Source: Streptomyces californicus (GTDB lineage Bacteria; Actinomycetota; Actinomycetes; Streptomycetales; Streptomycetaceae). From it: a stretch of 64,000 nucleotides of DNA. Below the pieces are notes generated by a model. It did no database searches. It worked only from the letters and a program-made list of their open reading frames with translations, and was not told the origin of the DNA. The DNA lies in contig NZ_JNZZ01000002.1 of the NCBI RefSeq assembly GCF_000717645.1, positions 372,001 to 436,000 on the forward strand. Reading direction: 5' to 3'. The translations under genes and the position numbers were made by a program. Shown in pieces: positions 14,961-24,633 of the stretch; positions within the stretch are counted from its first letter, which is position 1; each line of letters begins with the position of its first letter.

Positions 14961-16376
14961 TCAGGCGCATGCCTGGCCCTCACGCGCCGCGACCTGCCGT
15001 TCCCACCAGCGCCACCCGCTCTCGGGCAGCGTGGACAGCGGATCGTGGAAGGGGTAGCGGCGGGTCAGCGCGTCCGGGTCGTCGAGCTCGATCGCGGTGC
15101 GGTAGTTCTTCGTCCAGTACGAGATGCCGCGCTCCCGGTCGTACTCGACGGCCTGGTGCACCCACCTCTTGCCGACGTACGGCACGTCGCAGACGATGCG
15201 CGGAGTGGCGTAGCCGGGCAGATAGCCCATGATCGCGTGCTGGAGGTCCTGGGCCTCGGCGAGTGATGTCCGCCAGTGCTCCGCCCCGGGCACCATGTCG
15301 CACATGTAGAAGTAGTACGGGAGGATGCCCGCCTCGTCCTGCAGGGAGAAGCACAGGTCGAGCAGGGCCGCCGTGCTGTCGTTGACCCCGCGCATCAGCA
15401 CGCCCTGGTTGCGCACGTCGCGGACTCCGGCGTCGAGCAGGGCCCGGGCCCCCTCCGCCACCAGCGGTGTCACCGACTGGACGTGATTGGCGTGGGTGTG
15501 GACGGCCAGATGGACGCCGCGCCGGGCGGCGACACCGGCGACGTTCTCCAGGCCTGACACGACCTGCGGCTGGAGCCAGTGCTGGGGCAGGCCCACCAGC
15601 GCCTTGCTGGCCAGCCTGATGTCCCGGACGGAGTCGATCTCCAGCAGGCGCAGCAGGAAGGACTCCAGCCGTGGCCACGGCACGTTGGCCACGTCGCCGC
15701 CGGAGACCACCACGTCCCGGACGCCCGGTGTGCGGCGCAGGTGGTCGAGGATCGCCTCCTGCCGGTCGGCGGGGCGCAGCGTCAGCCGCTGTTTGTCCAC
15801 ACTGGGGGTGGAGCCGCCGACGAGATCCATCCGCGTGCAATGCCCGCAGTACTGCGGGCAGGTGGCGACCAGTTCGGCGAGCACCTTCGTCGGGTAGCGG
15901 CGAGTCAGTCCCTCGACCACCCACATCTCCGCCTCGTGCAGGGAGTCCCGGGACGACAACGGGTGACTCGGCCACCGGAGGTCGCGGTCGGAACGGACCG
16001 GGACCATGTACCGGCGTACGGGGTCGGCGTAGAAGGCGTCGTGGTAACCGTCGGAGTCGGCGGGGGTCTCCGGCGCGATGGTGTTGAGCATCTGCGGGGT
16101 GATCAGCATGGCCATGGTGGCCATGTGCTCCTGGTCCTCCGTGAGGTCGTCGTAGAACTTGTCGTCGAGTCCGTCGCCGACCACGGCCCGTAACTGGCGG
16201 GCGTTCTTGACGCAGTGCGCCCGTTGCCACTGGACGTCGTGCCACTGGGCCGCGGTGACGTCATGCCAGCCGGGCAGTCTGCGCCAGTCAGGTTCCACGA
16301 GTTCCCGGCGGCGGTAGTCGTACGGCTGGGGGCAGGATGCCGGCTCGGGCGGGGGAGGGGCGGTCGGCCTGGTCAC
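14961..16376 (-). CDS. vioP: Lysine 2,3-aminomutase (beta-lysine synthesis)
   Basis: A 471-residue radical-SAM, PLP-dependent aminomutase that converts L-lysine to L-beta-lysine, the side chain of viomycin. The cluster-binding cysteines are C173, C177 and C180 (CPQYCGHC). The Gly-rich VVVSGGDVANVP motif and the C-terminal PYVGKRW segment (probable PLP lysine) agree with the family. It starts with GTG, overlapping the vioO stop as GTGA. Codon 62 (16193-16191) is TTA, a rare leucine codon in Streptomyces, predicting dependence on bldA. It is the last gene of the KLMNOP block, and its product feeds VioO. It converges on vph, 35 bp away. Confidence 0.94.
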   Translation of the reverse strand: MTRPTAPPPPEPASCPQPYDYRRRELVEPDWRRLPGWHDVTAAQWHDVQWQRAHCVKNARQLRAVVGDGLDDKFYDDLTEDQEHMATMAMLITPQMLNTIAPETPADSDGYHDAFYADPVRRYMVPVRSDRDLRWPSHPLSSRDSLHEAEMWVVEGLTRRYPTKVLAELVATCPQYCGHCTRMDLVGGSTPSVDKQRLTLRPADRQEAILDHLRRTPGVRDVVVSGGDVANVPWPRLESFLLRLLEIDSVRDIRLASKALVGLPQHWLQPQVVSGLENVAGVAARRGVHLAVHTHANHVQSVTPLVAEGARALLDAGVRDVRNQGVLMRGVNDSTAALLDLCFSLQDEAGILPYYFYMCDMVPGAEHWRTSLAEAQDLQHAIMGYLPGYATPRIVCDVPYVGKRWVHQAVEYDRERGISYWTKNYRTAIELDDPDALTRRYPFHDPLSTLPESGWRWWERQVAAREGQACA

Positions 16377-18202
16377 TGGGGCTCTCCTCGGAAGGGTCCG
16401 GAGACTTCGACTAGCTGCGCCAGTTCTTGCGGGGTCGGGTGGTCGAACACGTCCTGAAACGTCAGATCGGTCTCCAGTTCCCGATGGACGAGCGAGATGA
16501 GGCGGGTCACGGTCAGGGAGTCACCGCCCCGTGCGAAGAGGGATTCGCCGGCGCCGCACGGAGCGCCCAGTGCCCGGCCGCAGAGCTCCACGAGTCGCGC
16601 GGTGAGCGACGGCCCGGACGCGGACCCGGCCGACGCCCCTTCGGAGGGCGTGGTGGCGTCGGTGAAGAGAGCCTGGAGCGCCGCCCGGTCGACCTTGCCC
16701 GTGCGCAGCAGGGGCAGCGCGGTCACCACGGCGATACGGTGCGGCAGCAGGGAGCGCGGTAGCCGCCGCGCACAGTGCTCCGCCACCTCCCGCTCGGTGG
16801 CGGGTCCGCTCTTCGACGGGACGAACGCCCCGTACAGGCGCAGGTGTTCCGGGTCGTCCCCCACGGGGAAGACGGCGGCGGCCACGACTCCCGGACAGGT
16901 CGTCATCGCCCGCTCCACCTCGGCGGGTTCGACACGAACCCCACGCACCTTGAGCCGGCGGTCGGCGCGGCCCGCGTGGACGAGCGAACCGTCGGGCAGG
17001 GTTCGCACCAGGTCACCGGTGCGGTAGAACCGTCCGCCGGCGCCGGGGGCGGGTCCGAAGGCCGCCGCGGTGAGGGCGGGACGGTCGGCGTATCCCCAGG
17101 CGAGGCCGGGCCCGCCGGTCCACAGCTCATCCGGCCTGTCATCTGAGGGGACCAGGACCTGGCGGATGTGGGGCAACGGACGGCCGATGGGCACGGGATC
17201 GCCGTCCCGCAGCGCCCGGCCCGCCGGGCCTCCCAACTCCGCCGCGTGGGTCACCATCACGGTCTCGGTCTGTCCGTAGGTGTTGAGCAGGCGAACCCGG
17301 TCCGGGACGCGTTCGCTCCACAGCCGTACGGTCCGGGCGTGGGCCGCCTCCCCGCCGATGACGACCAGCCGGAGCGCGGGCGGCAACTCCTCGCCGCCCA
17401 GGGCCAGATAGTGCGCGAGCTCGTTCCACATCGCCGTCGGCAGGTCGACGACCGTGACGCGGTGCTCGCGGACCGCCGCGAGCAGGGCCGGTACGGAGCG
17501 AGTCTCGACCCGTCCGTCGACCACCAGGGCGGCACCGCCGAGGAGAGCCGGATAGATTTCCTCGCCGCTGGTGTCCCAGATCAGCGAAGTCCAGTGCAGG
17601 ACCCGGTCGGTGGATGTGACGCCGAACAGCGGGACGAGAGACCTGGCGGCGCGGGTCACGGCACGGTGCGGCACCAGGACCGCCTTGGGAGTGCCGGTGG
17701 TGCCGGAGGTGAGCATGACGTACGCGAGGTCGTCCGGCAACGGCGGCTCGGCATCGGCCCGCGTGGCCGGCGGGGCCCCGGCCGCGAGGTCGCCGGGGAT
17801 CACGGGGATGCCGAGGCCGGGCAACTCGCCGAGCGACTCGGCCCGGCCGAGGACGGCCCGCGCACCGGTGAGCGCGACCACCTCGCGCAGGCGGTCCTCC
17901 GGATCGGACGGGTCGAGCGGCACATAGGCGGCGCCTGCCCGCAGCACCGCCAGCGGGCAGCAGACCCCTTGCCAGGTACGGTCGGCGAGCACGGCGATCC
18001 GCTGCCCCCTGCCGATGCCGTGCCGGCGCAGCAGGCCGGCCAACCTCGCGGTGAGGTCGTCGAGTTCGTCGTGGGTGAGGGTCCGGTCCGGGGTGAGGAG
18101 CGCGGGGGCGCCGGGCATGCGGCGGGCCACCTCGGCGAGCAGTGCGGGCACGGTGTCGGTGCTCCGGTCGGCGGCCGTGCCGGTCGTGGGCATGGTGGTC
18201 AT
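16373..18202 (-). CDS. vioO: NRPS A-PCP didomain, beta-lysine loading
   Basis: A 609-residue stand-alone adenylation-thiolation protein that activates beta-lysine. The A domain spans about residues 15-510 with LTSGTTGTPKAVL, NTYGQTE, RFYRTGDLV and LLRTGKVD boxes. The PCP domain follows, with phosphopantetheine site S562 in GGDSL. There is no condensation domain; transfer is done by VioM. The start is the ATG overlapping the vioN stop (ATGA), which puts the MbtH-like partner directly upstream; MbtH proteins commonly activate such A domains. The end overlaps vioP by GTGA. Confidence 0.93.
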   Translation of the reverse strand: MTTMPTTGTAADRSTDTVPALLAEVARRMPGAPALLTPDRTLTHDELDDLTARLAGLLRRHGIGRGQRIAVLADRTWQGVCCPLAVLRAGAAYVPLDPSDPEDRLREVVALTGARAVLGRAESLGELPGLGIPVIPGDLAAGAPPATRADAEPPLPDDLAYVMLTSGTTGTPKAVLVPHRAVTRAARSLVPLFGVTSTDRVLHWTSLIWDTSGEEIYPALLGGAALVVDGRVETRSVPALLAAVREHRVTVVDLPTAMWNELAHYLALGGEELPPALRLVVIGGEAAHARTVRLWSERVPDRVRLLNTYGQTETVMVTHAAELGGPAGRALRDGDPVPIGRPLPHIRQVLVPSDDRPDELWTGGPGLAWGYADRPALTAAAFGPAPGAGGRFYRTGDLVRTLPDGSLVHAGRADRRLKVRGVRVEPAEVERAMTTCPGVVAAAVFPVGDDPEHLRLYGAFVPSKSGPATEREVAEHCARRLPRSLLPHRIAVVTALPLLRTGKVDRAALQALFTDATTPSEGASAGSASGPSLTARLVELCGRALGAPCGAGESLFARGGDSLTVTRLISLVHRELETDLTFQDVFDHPTPQELAQLVEVSGPFRGEPQ

Positions 18203-18390
18203 GCGCGGGCGCTGAGCGGACGCAGGTCGGTCCAGACCGTCTCGATGTGGTCCAGGCACGCCTGGCGGCCACCGACAGTGCCCTCGGCCCGCCAGCCGGC
18301 CGGGAGCGGCCGGCCCACCGGCCACACGGAGTACTGCTCCTCGTCGTTCAGGACGACCTGGTACGCGGTGTCCGCAGGGGTGTCGTTCAT
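18199..18390 (-). CDS. vioN: MbtH-like protein
   Basis: A 63-residue MbtH-family protein, the chaperone-like partner of NRPS adenylation domains. Family signatures are NDEEQYSVWPVG, PAGW and the two conserved C-terminal tryptophans (the last in TVWTDLRP). It is directly coupled to vioO through ATGA and overlaps the end of vioM in the same way. VioO is the obvious partner; whether it also serves VioA, VioF or VioG cannot be read from the sequence. Confidence 0.95.
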   Translation of the reverse strand: MNDTPADTAYQVVLNDEEQYSVWPVGRPLPAGWRAEGTVGGRQACLDHIETVWTDLRPLSARA

Positions 18391-19760
18391 CGTGTGGGCT
18401 CCTCGGGAGAAGGATCGGAGGATCGAACAGGATCGGCGGCTCCGCCGGGAGAGTCGCCGGGGAGGCCCAGGGCCTCGCGCAGCAGGGCGAGGTACTCGTC
18501 CGCCATCCCACGGGCCGTGCCGGCCTCGTACAGATCGGTGCTGTACTCCAGGAAGCCGCGCAGCCGGTCACCCTCGCGGCCGAGTTCGAGTTCGAGGTCG
18601 AACTTGCTGCTGCCGACCGGGATCTCCCAGGGCGTGCAGCGCAGCCCGTCGAGGGCCAGGGCGTCCTCCTCGAAGTCCTGGAAACTGAACATCACCTGGA
18701 AGACGGGGGTGCGTGACAGGTCGCGGGGCGGCCGCAGTTCGTCCACCACGTGCTCGAAGGGGACGTGGCCGTCCTGGTATGCGGCCAGCGCCCGGCCGCG
18801 CACCTGGTGCAGCAGTTCCGCCAGGTCCCGGTCGTCCGAGAGGTCCAGACGGAGCACCACGGTGTTGGTGAACAGGCCGATCAGCGCCTCTTCCTCGGGG
18901 GCGGACCGGCCGGACACGGGAGTACCGACGCAGAGGTCCCGGCCGCCGCCACGGCGGTGCAGCAGCATCGCGAACACCGCCAGCATCACCATGTAGAGGG
19001 TCACCCGGTGACGGGCCGCGGCCGCGCGAGCCGCCGAGGTGACGTCGGCGGGGACGACGACCTCGACGCGGTCGCCGCGCGCCGTACGGACCTCGGGCCG
19101 GGCACGGTCGGTGGGCAGCCGCAGCGGCGCGGCACCCTCCAGTCGTGCGCGCCAGCGCGCCAGCGCCGGCCGCCCGGCGGGGCAGTCGGCCTGCCGCGCC
19201 CGGGCGAGGACGGTGTCGCGGTAATGCACCGGCAACGGCGGCAGCGCCTGTCCGACATCCTGCCCGTGCGCCGCCGCCCGGTACAGCGCGGAGAGGTCCT
19301 CGCCGAGGACCGCGAGGGACAGCCCGTCGCAGCAGATGTGGTGCAGTGAGCAGACCAGCAGGTGGTCCCGCTGGCCCAGCCGGACGAGCAGAGTGCGCAG
19401 GGGATCCTCACCCGCCAGGTCGAAAGGGCGCAGCGCGAAGGCTGCCGCCTCCCGCCCGGCCCGTGCCGGGTCCTGCGAGAGATCCAGTCGCCGCAACGGT
19501 CGCGGGTGGTGGCGCCGGACGGCCTGCCGGGGTTCGCCCGCCACCTGGTCGACGCGCGTACGAAGCGGCTCATGCCGCTCGACCAGCGCGTTCAGGGCGT
19601 CCTCCAGCGCCGAGGTGTCCAGCGGTCCGCGCAGCCGGTACGCGTACGGCTGGACGTACTCGCTGGAGGGTCCGGTGAGCTGGTCGAGGAACCAGAGGCT
19701 GTACTGGGCGGGGGAGAGCGGGGCCACCTGCTCGGTACGGAGCGCGATCCGCGTCCTCAC
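18387..19760 (-). CDS. vioM: Stand-alone NRPS condensation domain
   Basis: A free condensation domain of 457 residues that links beta-lysine on VioO to the alpha-amino group of the Dap residue in the peptide. The active site is HHICCDG (H140, H141, D145). Other C-domain motifs are present (SPAQYSLWFLDQL, GTPVSGR, GLFTNTVVLRLDL, QVMFSFQD). I chose the GTG at 19760 because it overlaps the vioL stop as GTGA like its neighbours; an ATG 15 nt upstream is the alternative. There is no carrier domain. Confidence 0.92.
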   Translation of the reverse strand: MRTRIALRTEQVAPLSPAQYSLWFLDQLTGPSSEYVQPYAYRLRGPLDTSALEDALNALVERHEPLRTRVDQVAGEPRQAVRRHHPRPLRRLDLSQDPARAGREAAAFALRPFDLAGEDPLRTLLVRLGQRDHLLVCSLHHICCDGLSLAVLGEDLSALYRAAAHGQDVGQALPPLPVHYRDTVLARARQADCPAGRPALARWRARLEGAAPLRLPTDRARPEVRTARGDRVEVVVPADVTSAARAAAARHRVTLYMVMLAVFAMLLHRRGGGRDLCVGTPVSGRSAPEEEALIGLFTNTVVLRLDLSDDRDLAELLHQVRGRALAAYQDGHVPFEHVVDELRPPRDLSRTPVFQVMFSFQDFEEDALALDGLRCTPWEIPVGSSKFDLELELGREGDRLRGFLEYSTDLYEAGTARGMADEYLALLREALGLPGDSPGGAADPVRSSDPSPEEPTR

Positions 19761-20683
19761 GTCGTGACCACCCATTCCAGGACGGCCATCGCGCCGGCGG
19801 CCTTCAGCCCTGCCTGCGTCCAGGCCAGCGAGGACTTGCCGTCCAGCACCTCGCCGGAGACCTCTTCGCCCCGGTGGGCGGGCAGATCGTGCAGGAACAC
19901 CGCGTCCGGCCAGCGGTTCATCAGCGCGGCGTCGACGTGGAAGGGCCGGAAGACGTCCCGCCAGGACGGGTCGGGCTTGGTACTGCCCGTCGTCTGCCAG
20001 CGCGAGGTGTACACGGCGTGGACCTCGCCGACCACGTCGCCCGGGGCGTGCGCCTGGGTGACGGAGCCGCCGCGCCGATCCGCGATGGCCGCGGTCTCGG
20101 CCAGCACGGCGTCCGGAAGCCCGTAACCGGCCGGAGAGGCGAAGACGGCGTGGCAGCCGGGCTGCCGGGACAGTACCCGGGCGAGCGCGACGGCGGTGTT
20201 GTTGCCCTCGCCGACGTACAGCACACGGACGCCGTCGAGCCCGCCGAAGTGGTGAATCAGTGTGGCCAGGTCGGCCAGGCCCTGGGTGGGGTGCTCCTCC
20301 GCCGACATCGCGTTGACCACGGGGAGTTCGCCCTCACCCGAGAGCTCCCGCAGTTCACGCATCGGGCCCGCGGTGCGCACGACGAGCAGGTCGAGCATCC
20401 CGGCGAGCATCCTGCCGGTGTCGGCGGCGGACTCCCCTGTGTTGGTCTGCAGATCCGTGGGTCCGAAGGCGATCGGCGCCCCGCCGAGCCGGATGGCGCC
20501 CGAGGTGAACGCCGTGCGGGTGCGGGTGGAGGTCTTGGTGAAGAGGAGCCCGGCGACGAGCCCGGCCAGCGGGCGGGTGTGGGCGTCGCGGTCGGCGTGG
20601 AGTTCGATGGTCCGGCGGACGATGCGCTGGACGCTCGCGTCGTCCAGGTCGGCCAAGGAGTACAGGCCGCGGGGTTCGGTCAC
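19757..20683 (-). CDS. vioL: Carbamoyltransferase forming the ureido group
   Basis: A 308-residue enzyme of the ornithine/aspartate carbamoyltransferase family. The carbamoyl-phosphate loop is STRTRT (from S52), with a second conserved HPTQGLADL and an HDLPAHRGEE in place of the catalytic HCLP loop; the cysteine of ornithine transcarbamylases is therefore Asp here. In the viomycin pathway it carbamoylates a Dap-derived residue on the way to beta-ureidodehydroalanine. The GTG start overlaps the vioK stop (GTGA). The precise substrate (free Dap or the bound peptide) is not shown by sequence. Confidence 0.92.
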   Translation of the reverse strand: MTEPRGLYSLADLDDASVQRIVRRTIELHADRDAHTRPLAGLVAGLLFTKTSTRTRTAFTSGAIRLGGAPIAFGPTDLQTNTGESAADTGRMLAGMLDLLVVRTAGPMRELRELSGEGELPVVNAMSAEEHPTQGLADLATLIHHFGGLDGVRVLYVGEGNNTAVALARVLSRQPGCHAVFASPAGYGLPDAVLAETAAIADRRGGSVTQAHAPGDVVGEVHAVYTSRWQTTGSTKPDPSWRDVFRPFHVDAALMNRWPDAVFLHDLPAHRGEEVSGEVLDGKSSLAWTQAGLKAAGAMAVLEWVVTT

Positions 20684-21762
20684 CGGTCTGCTCCGAGGAG
20701 GTCGAGGCGGGTGCCGTGGCCGTCGGCGGCGGCCCGGGCGTACACCCGGGCCAGCAGACCGACGTCGAGGACGGCCATCCCGAAGGGGTTGCTGACGACG
20801 ACCCCGGTGCCGGGGCGCTCGGCCGGCACGGCCGCGGTGAGGACGTCACCGAGGGTGCCGCGGATGGTGCTGGTCCCGGGTTTCGGGGTGCCGGGGGCGA
20901 GCACCCGGCCCTCGCCCAGCAGCCGGCCCAGGACGCGGCGCGGATTGTCACGGACCAGCTCGACGTCGTCGACGTACAGCGCCTGCGCCCGGTCGAACAC
21001 CTCGGGCAGCAGATCGTCCAGGGAGACGTGGGCGACGAACGTGCCCGGCCGCAGGTGGTCCGGGGAGAGATAGCCGGTGTCGGTGATGGTCAGGGTGATG
21101 ACGACCGTGCTCGCCGCGGCGGCCTCGGCGGCCCGGCCGTGCGGGACCACGGTGAACGGCAGCTCGCTGCCCTCCACCCAGGAGGCGAACGCGGACGCGC
21201 GCTCCGGCAGCAGGTCGTGCACGTGCAGCGTGCGGACGTCGGGGAAGTACCGGGCCAGCAGCTCGGCGTGGGTCCGCGCCTGGGCGCCGCAGCCGATGAG
21301 GGTCACTTCCTGGAACCGCTCCGGACCGAGGTGGCGCAGGCTGGACATGGTGTACGCGCCGGTGCGCAGCGCCGACAGGTAGGCGGCCTCGGCCACGACC
21401 GCCGGGCGCGCGGTCTCGGGGTCGAACAGGAAGCTGACCCCACCCGCGCGCTCCCTGCCCTGGGCAGGGTTGGAAGTGGCGGCGTTGATCAATTTCATCC
21501 CGTAGGCCGTCGGGACGGTCGGGTCGGCGGCGCCGACCGAGCCGAGCATCGCGATGGAACGGCAGTACGCCCCTTGGGAGTTGGCCCAGGGAAGATAGCC
21601 CTCGGCGGGGAGCGCGGTGTGCCCCGCCGCATGAGCGCGCAGCACGTCCTCCACCGCCGCCACGGGGTCGATGCCCGCGGCGCAGGTGCGCACGGCGGCT
21701 CGGTCGAGAAACAGCAGGTGCTCCGTCCTGGTGGCAGGTTCGGGCACGGCTTGGATGGTCAT
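20680..21762 (-). CDS. vioK: Ornithine cyclodeaminase/SbnB-like dehydrogenase for Dap
   Basis: A 360-residue NAD-dependent enzyme of the ornithine cyclodeaminase/mu-crystallin family, closest in role to SbnB. With VioB it makes L-2,3-diaminopropionate: VioB forms the N-linked glutamate adduct and VioK oxidatively releases Dap. The Rossmann fold begins at VTLIGCGAQARTHAE (about 152-166). The ATG at 21762 follows GAGAGGA at about 10 nt and lies 49 nt after the vioJ stop, so it begins a new coupled block (KLMNOP). Confidence 0.92.
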   Translation of the reverse strand: MTIQAVPEPATRTEHLLFLDRAAVRTCAAGIDPVAAVEDVLRAHAAGHTALPAEGYLPWANSQGAYCRSIAMLGSVGAADPTVPTAYGMKLINAATSNPAQGRERAGGVSFLFDPETARPAVVAEAAYLSALRTGAYTMSSLRHLGPERFQEVTLIGCGAQARTHAELLARYFPDVRTLHVHDLLPERASAFASWVEGSELPFTVVPHGRAAEAAAASTVVITLTITDTGYLSPDHLRPGTFVAHVSLDDLLPEVFDRAQALYVDDVELVRDNPRRVLGRLLGEGRVLAPGTPKPGTSTIRGTLGDVLTAAVPAERPGTGVVVSNPFGMAVLDVGLLARVYARAAADGHGTRLDLLGADR

Positions 21763-21811
21763 GTCGGTGCGAGTCCTCTCGCTCTCGGGTGCGGGTGCGG
21801 TCGTCGGCGGG

Positions 21812-22984
21812 TCAGACGTCGGTCCGCGGATGACCGGCGATCAGATGCAGCAGCGCTTCGTCCGCGCCGCCGGCCAAGGCGTAGGCACGGGCGTCGCGGT
21901 AGCCTCGCTCGACCGGCCCGCCTTCCAGGTAGCCCGCTCCGCCGTGCAGTTGGAGCAGGAGATCGGCGCACTCGCGCTCCAGCCGGCTGGCGCGGAGCTT
22001 GGCGATGCTCGCCTGCCGCAGAGCGGCGGCGTCTTCCTGGAGTCGCTCGAAGGCCGCGTCCGTGTACTGCTCGATCAGCGCCAGCTCGGCGTCGAGTTCG
22101 GCCAGCCGGAAGGCGATCGCCTGGTGCTGGAGCAACGGCCTGCCGAGCACCGCCCGGCCCCGCGCGTACGTGGTGGCCCTGTCGAGCATGGTCGCGGCAC
22201 GTGCCGTGCAGACCGCGGCCAGGAAGGTGCGCTCGCGGGTGAAGACGCGAGTCAGCGCCTCGTATCCGGAGCCGGGCTTGCCCAGGAGGTTCTCCTCCGG
22301 CACACGTACGTCGGTGAAGGACAGCCGACCGTGGTCGCACGCGCGGTTGCCGAGTTTGCCGGTGTGCCGTTCCTGGCGCACGCCCGGGAGCCCGGTGGGG
22401 ACCAGCACCAGGGTCAGCGAGTCGAGTCCGTCCGGCGGGTTCCCGCCCTCGTCCGCCCCGGACGGAAGGAGATGGCAGAGCACGACGGCGAAGTCGGCCA
22501 CGGAACCGTTGGTGAGGAACGCCTTGTCGCCGGTCAGCCGCAGTCCGTCGGCGTCCCGTACGGCCGTCGTCCGCACGGCGGCCAGGTCCGAGCCGCCGCC
22601 GGGCTCGGTGGCGGCCAGGGCCGCGACCAGCTCACCGCGTACCGCGGGCCGGAGGTAGGCGTCCCGGACGCCCGTCCCGCCCTCCTCGGCGAGCAGGGGC
22701 AGCACGATGTCGGTCTGCACCGACAGGCTCATGGCCGGGGAGCCTGCCGGGAGTCTGCCGAGTTCCCGCGCCCATACGTGGGAGTAGCCCAGATCGAGCC
22801 CGAGGCCGCCGTCGTCGACGGGCAGCGTCAGCCCGAGCAGGCCCTCCTCGCCCAGTGAGCGGTAGAGCTCGTGCGTGGGCATCTCTCCCGCCTTCTCCCA
22901 GTCCTCCAGCTCCGGCAGGAAGAGCCGCTCCAGTACGGCGCGCACCGAGGCCCGGAAGAGCTCATGGTGTCGGTCCAGCCTCAT
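21812..22984 (-). CDS. vioJ: Acyl-CoA dehydrogenase-like desaturase
   Basis: A 390-residue flavoprotein of the acyl-CoA dehydrogenase fold. It introduces the alpha,beta double bond of the ureidodehydroalanine residue. Family motifs visible are ATEPGGGSDLA, FLTNGSVADFAVV, the FTRERTFLAA helix and LHGGAGYLEGGPVERGYRDA near the C-terminus. The ATG overlaps the vioI stop (ATGA); the preceding GTG codon is not needed. It closes the GHIJ block. Substrate is probably the carrier-bound or released peptide rather than a CoA ester. Confidence 0.92.
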   Translation of the reverse strand: MRLDRHHELFRASVRAVLERLFLPELEDWEKAGEMPTHELYRSLGEEGLLGLTLPVDDGGLGLDLGYSHVWARELGRLPAGSPAMSLSVQTDIVLPLLAEEGGTGVRDAYLRPAVRGELVAALAATEPGGGSDLAAVRTTAVRDADGLRLTGDKAFLTNGSVADFAVVLCHLLPSGADEGGNPPDGLDSLTLVLVPTGLPGVRQERHTGKLGNRACDHGRLSFTDVRVPEENLLGKPGSGYEALTRVFTRERTFLAAVCTARAATMLDRATTYARGRAVLGRPLLQHQAIAFRLAELDAELALIEQYTDAAFERLQEDAAALRQASIAKLRASRLERECADLLLQLHGGAGYLEGGPVERGYRDARAYALAGGADEALLHLIAGHPRTDV

Positions 22985-24633
22985 GACGCACCCCCCGTCA
23001 CCGCACGGGTGACGTTCTCCAGAGCGATCAGGTACTGCTCGGCCCAGGCGTCCACGGTCCGACGGCGGAAGAGTGAGGGCCGGTACGTGACGGTGAGCGT
23101 CGGCTGTCCGGCCGCGCCGCCACTGGTCAGGCTGAACGCCAGGTCCAGCTTGCTCTGCCGTTCGGCCGGATCGTGCTCGACCCACGTGAAGCCGAGATCC
23201 GGGTCGGGCAAGGGGGCCTCGGCGAAGTCCTGGACGGCCAGCGACACCCTGGCGAGCGGCATGCGCGTGCCGTCGCGGGGCACCCCGAGCCTGCTGACGA
23301 GCTGGTCGAAGGGGTACGTCTGGCAGTCCAGCACCTCCGCGGCCTCGTCCCTGGCGCGGGCTACCAGCGTGGGCACGTCGCGGGCCCCGGCCAGGCGGAT
23401 CCTGGCGAGCGCCGTGTTCACGAAGAGACCCACGGTCCCCTCGTCCTCGGGGCGTACCCGCCCGGCCATCGGTACGGCGATCACCAGGTCCTCCGAACCG
23501 CTGATCCGATGCAGCAGGACGGCGAGCGCGGCCAGCGCGAGGGTCAGCCGGGTGTGACCACCCTCGGCACCCGCTCGGGCGAGCGCCGTGCCCAGCCCCG
23601 CCGGCAGGGGCAGCGAGACGTCGTCTCCGTCGTCGTGTTCGTCGACGGGAGCCGGAGCGATGGGCAGCGGCAGCTCCTCCGGCCGGTCGGCGAAGCGGCG
23701 GGTGACCCGGTCGGCCTGCGCCGGCCATCGGGCCGACTCGGTGCGGCGTTCCCAGCGGACGTGGTCGCGGAAGCGGTGGGGAGAGGGGCCGGGGCCCGGC
23801 TCGCCCGCCGCGACCCGGCGGTATGCGTCGAGGAAGTCCTGCCACAGGAGCGCCAGGCTCCAGCCGTCGCACACGATGTGATGCACGATCAGTTCGAGCC
23901 GGTAGCGCGAGGGGGCCGTGCGCAGCAGGGCGATCCGGGACAGCGGCCCGGTGCGCAGGGAGAGCGGGGTGCGGCGCAGGAGCGCGACGCGCTCATCGAC
24001 GATCCGGGCGCGCACCGCCTCGGGGAAACGGACGGTGTCCAGGAAGGTGAACTCGGTCAGCGGCTCGCTCTCGACCACCTGGCAAGGCTCCTCACCCCCT
24101 GGGGCGGAGGGCTCGAACCGGGTTCGCAGCGCCTCGTGCCGTTCGGCCACCCGGTGCCACGCGGTGCGCGCCACCACGGGATCGAGTTCGCCGGTCACCT
24201 CGAAGGAGACCGTGACGAGATGGTCCAGCCGCTCCGGATCGACCTCGTGCAGCAGCCAGACGCGTCGCTGCGCGGCGGAGAGCGGGAACCGGTCGGTGCC
24301 GGTGGCATCGGCGGGAGCGGAGGACGGGGCGGGGGACGCGGGGGAGGCAGGTTCGGACACCAGTTCCGCCAGGTGGCGGGCCAGGCCCCGCGCCGTCGGA
24401 TGGTTGAGTACCGCGGTCGCGGGGATCCGTTGACCCAGCGCATGGCTCAGCCGTCCCGCGACCCGCACCGCGAGCAGCGAATTCCCGCCGAGGGAGAAGA
24501 AGTTGGCCTCGGGGTCGATCCGATGGAGGTCCAGCACGTCCCGCAGGGCCGTGCTGGTGGTGTCCAGCAGGGCGACAGCGGCGTCCGGGGTGTCCATGAC
24601 CGCCGGTGACCTGCTCCCCGGAATCGCCGTCAT
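22981..24633 (-). CDS. vioI: NRPS PCP-C module without adenylation domain
   Basis: A 550-residue NRPS with a carrier domain at the N-terminus (S52 in LGGNSLLAV) and a condensation domain (about 110-540; HHIVCDG with H251, H252, D256). It has no A domain, so its PCP must be charged from outside; the pathway model has the serine-activating domain of VioA load it. The short N-terminal segment before the PCP may dock to VioA. The start is the ATG overlapping the vioH stop (ATGA), which removes about 250 meaningless residues of the longer open frame. Confidence 0.93.
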   Translation of the reverse strand: MTAIPGSRSPAVMDTPDAAVALLDTTSTALRDVLDLHRIDPEANFFSLGGNSLLAVRVAGRLSHALGQRIPATAVLNHPTARGLARHLAELVSEPASPASPAPSSAPADATGTDRFPLSAAQRRVWLLHEVDPERLDHLVTVSFEVTGELDPVVARTAWHRVAERHEALRTRFEPSAPGGEEPCQVVESEPLTEFTFLDTVRFPEAVRARIVDERVALLRRTPLSLRTGPLSRIALLRTAPSRYRLELIVHHIVCDGWSLALLWQDFLDAYRRVAAGEPGPGPSPHRFRDHVRWERRTESARWPAQADRVTRRFADRPEELPLPIAPAPVDEHDDGDDVSLPLPAGLGTALARAGAEGGHTRLTLALAALAVLLHRISGSEDLVIAVPMAGRVRPEDEGTVGLFVNTALARIRLAGARDVPTLVARARDEAAEVLDCQTYPFDQLVSRLGVPRDGTRMPLARVSLAVQDFAEAPLPDPDLGFTWVEHDPAERQSKLDLAFSLTSGGAAGQPTLTVTYRPSLFRRRTVDAWAEQYLIALENVTRAVTGGAS

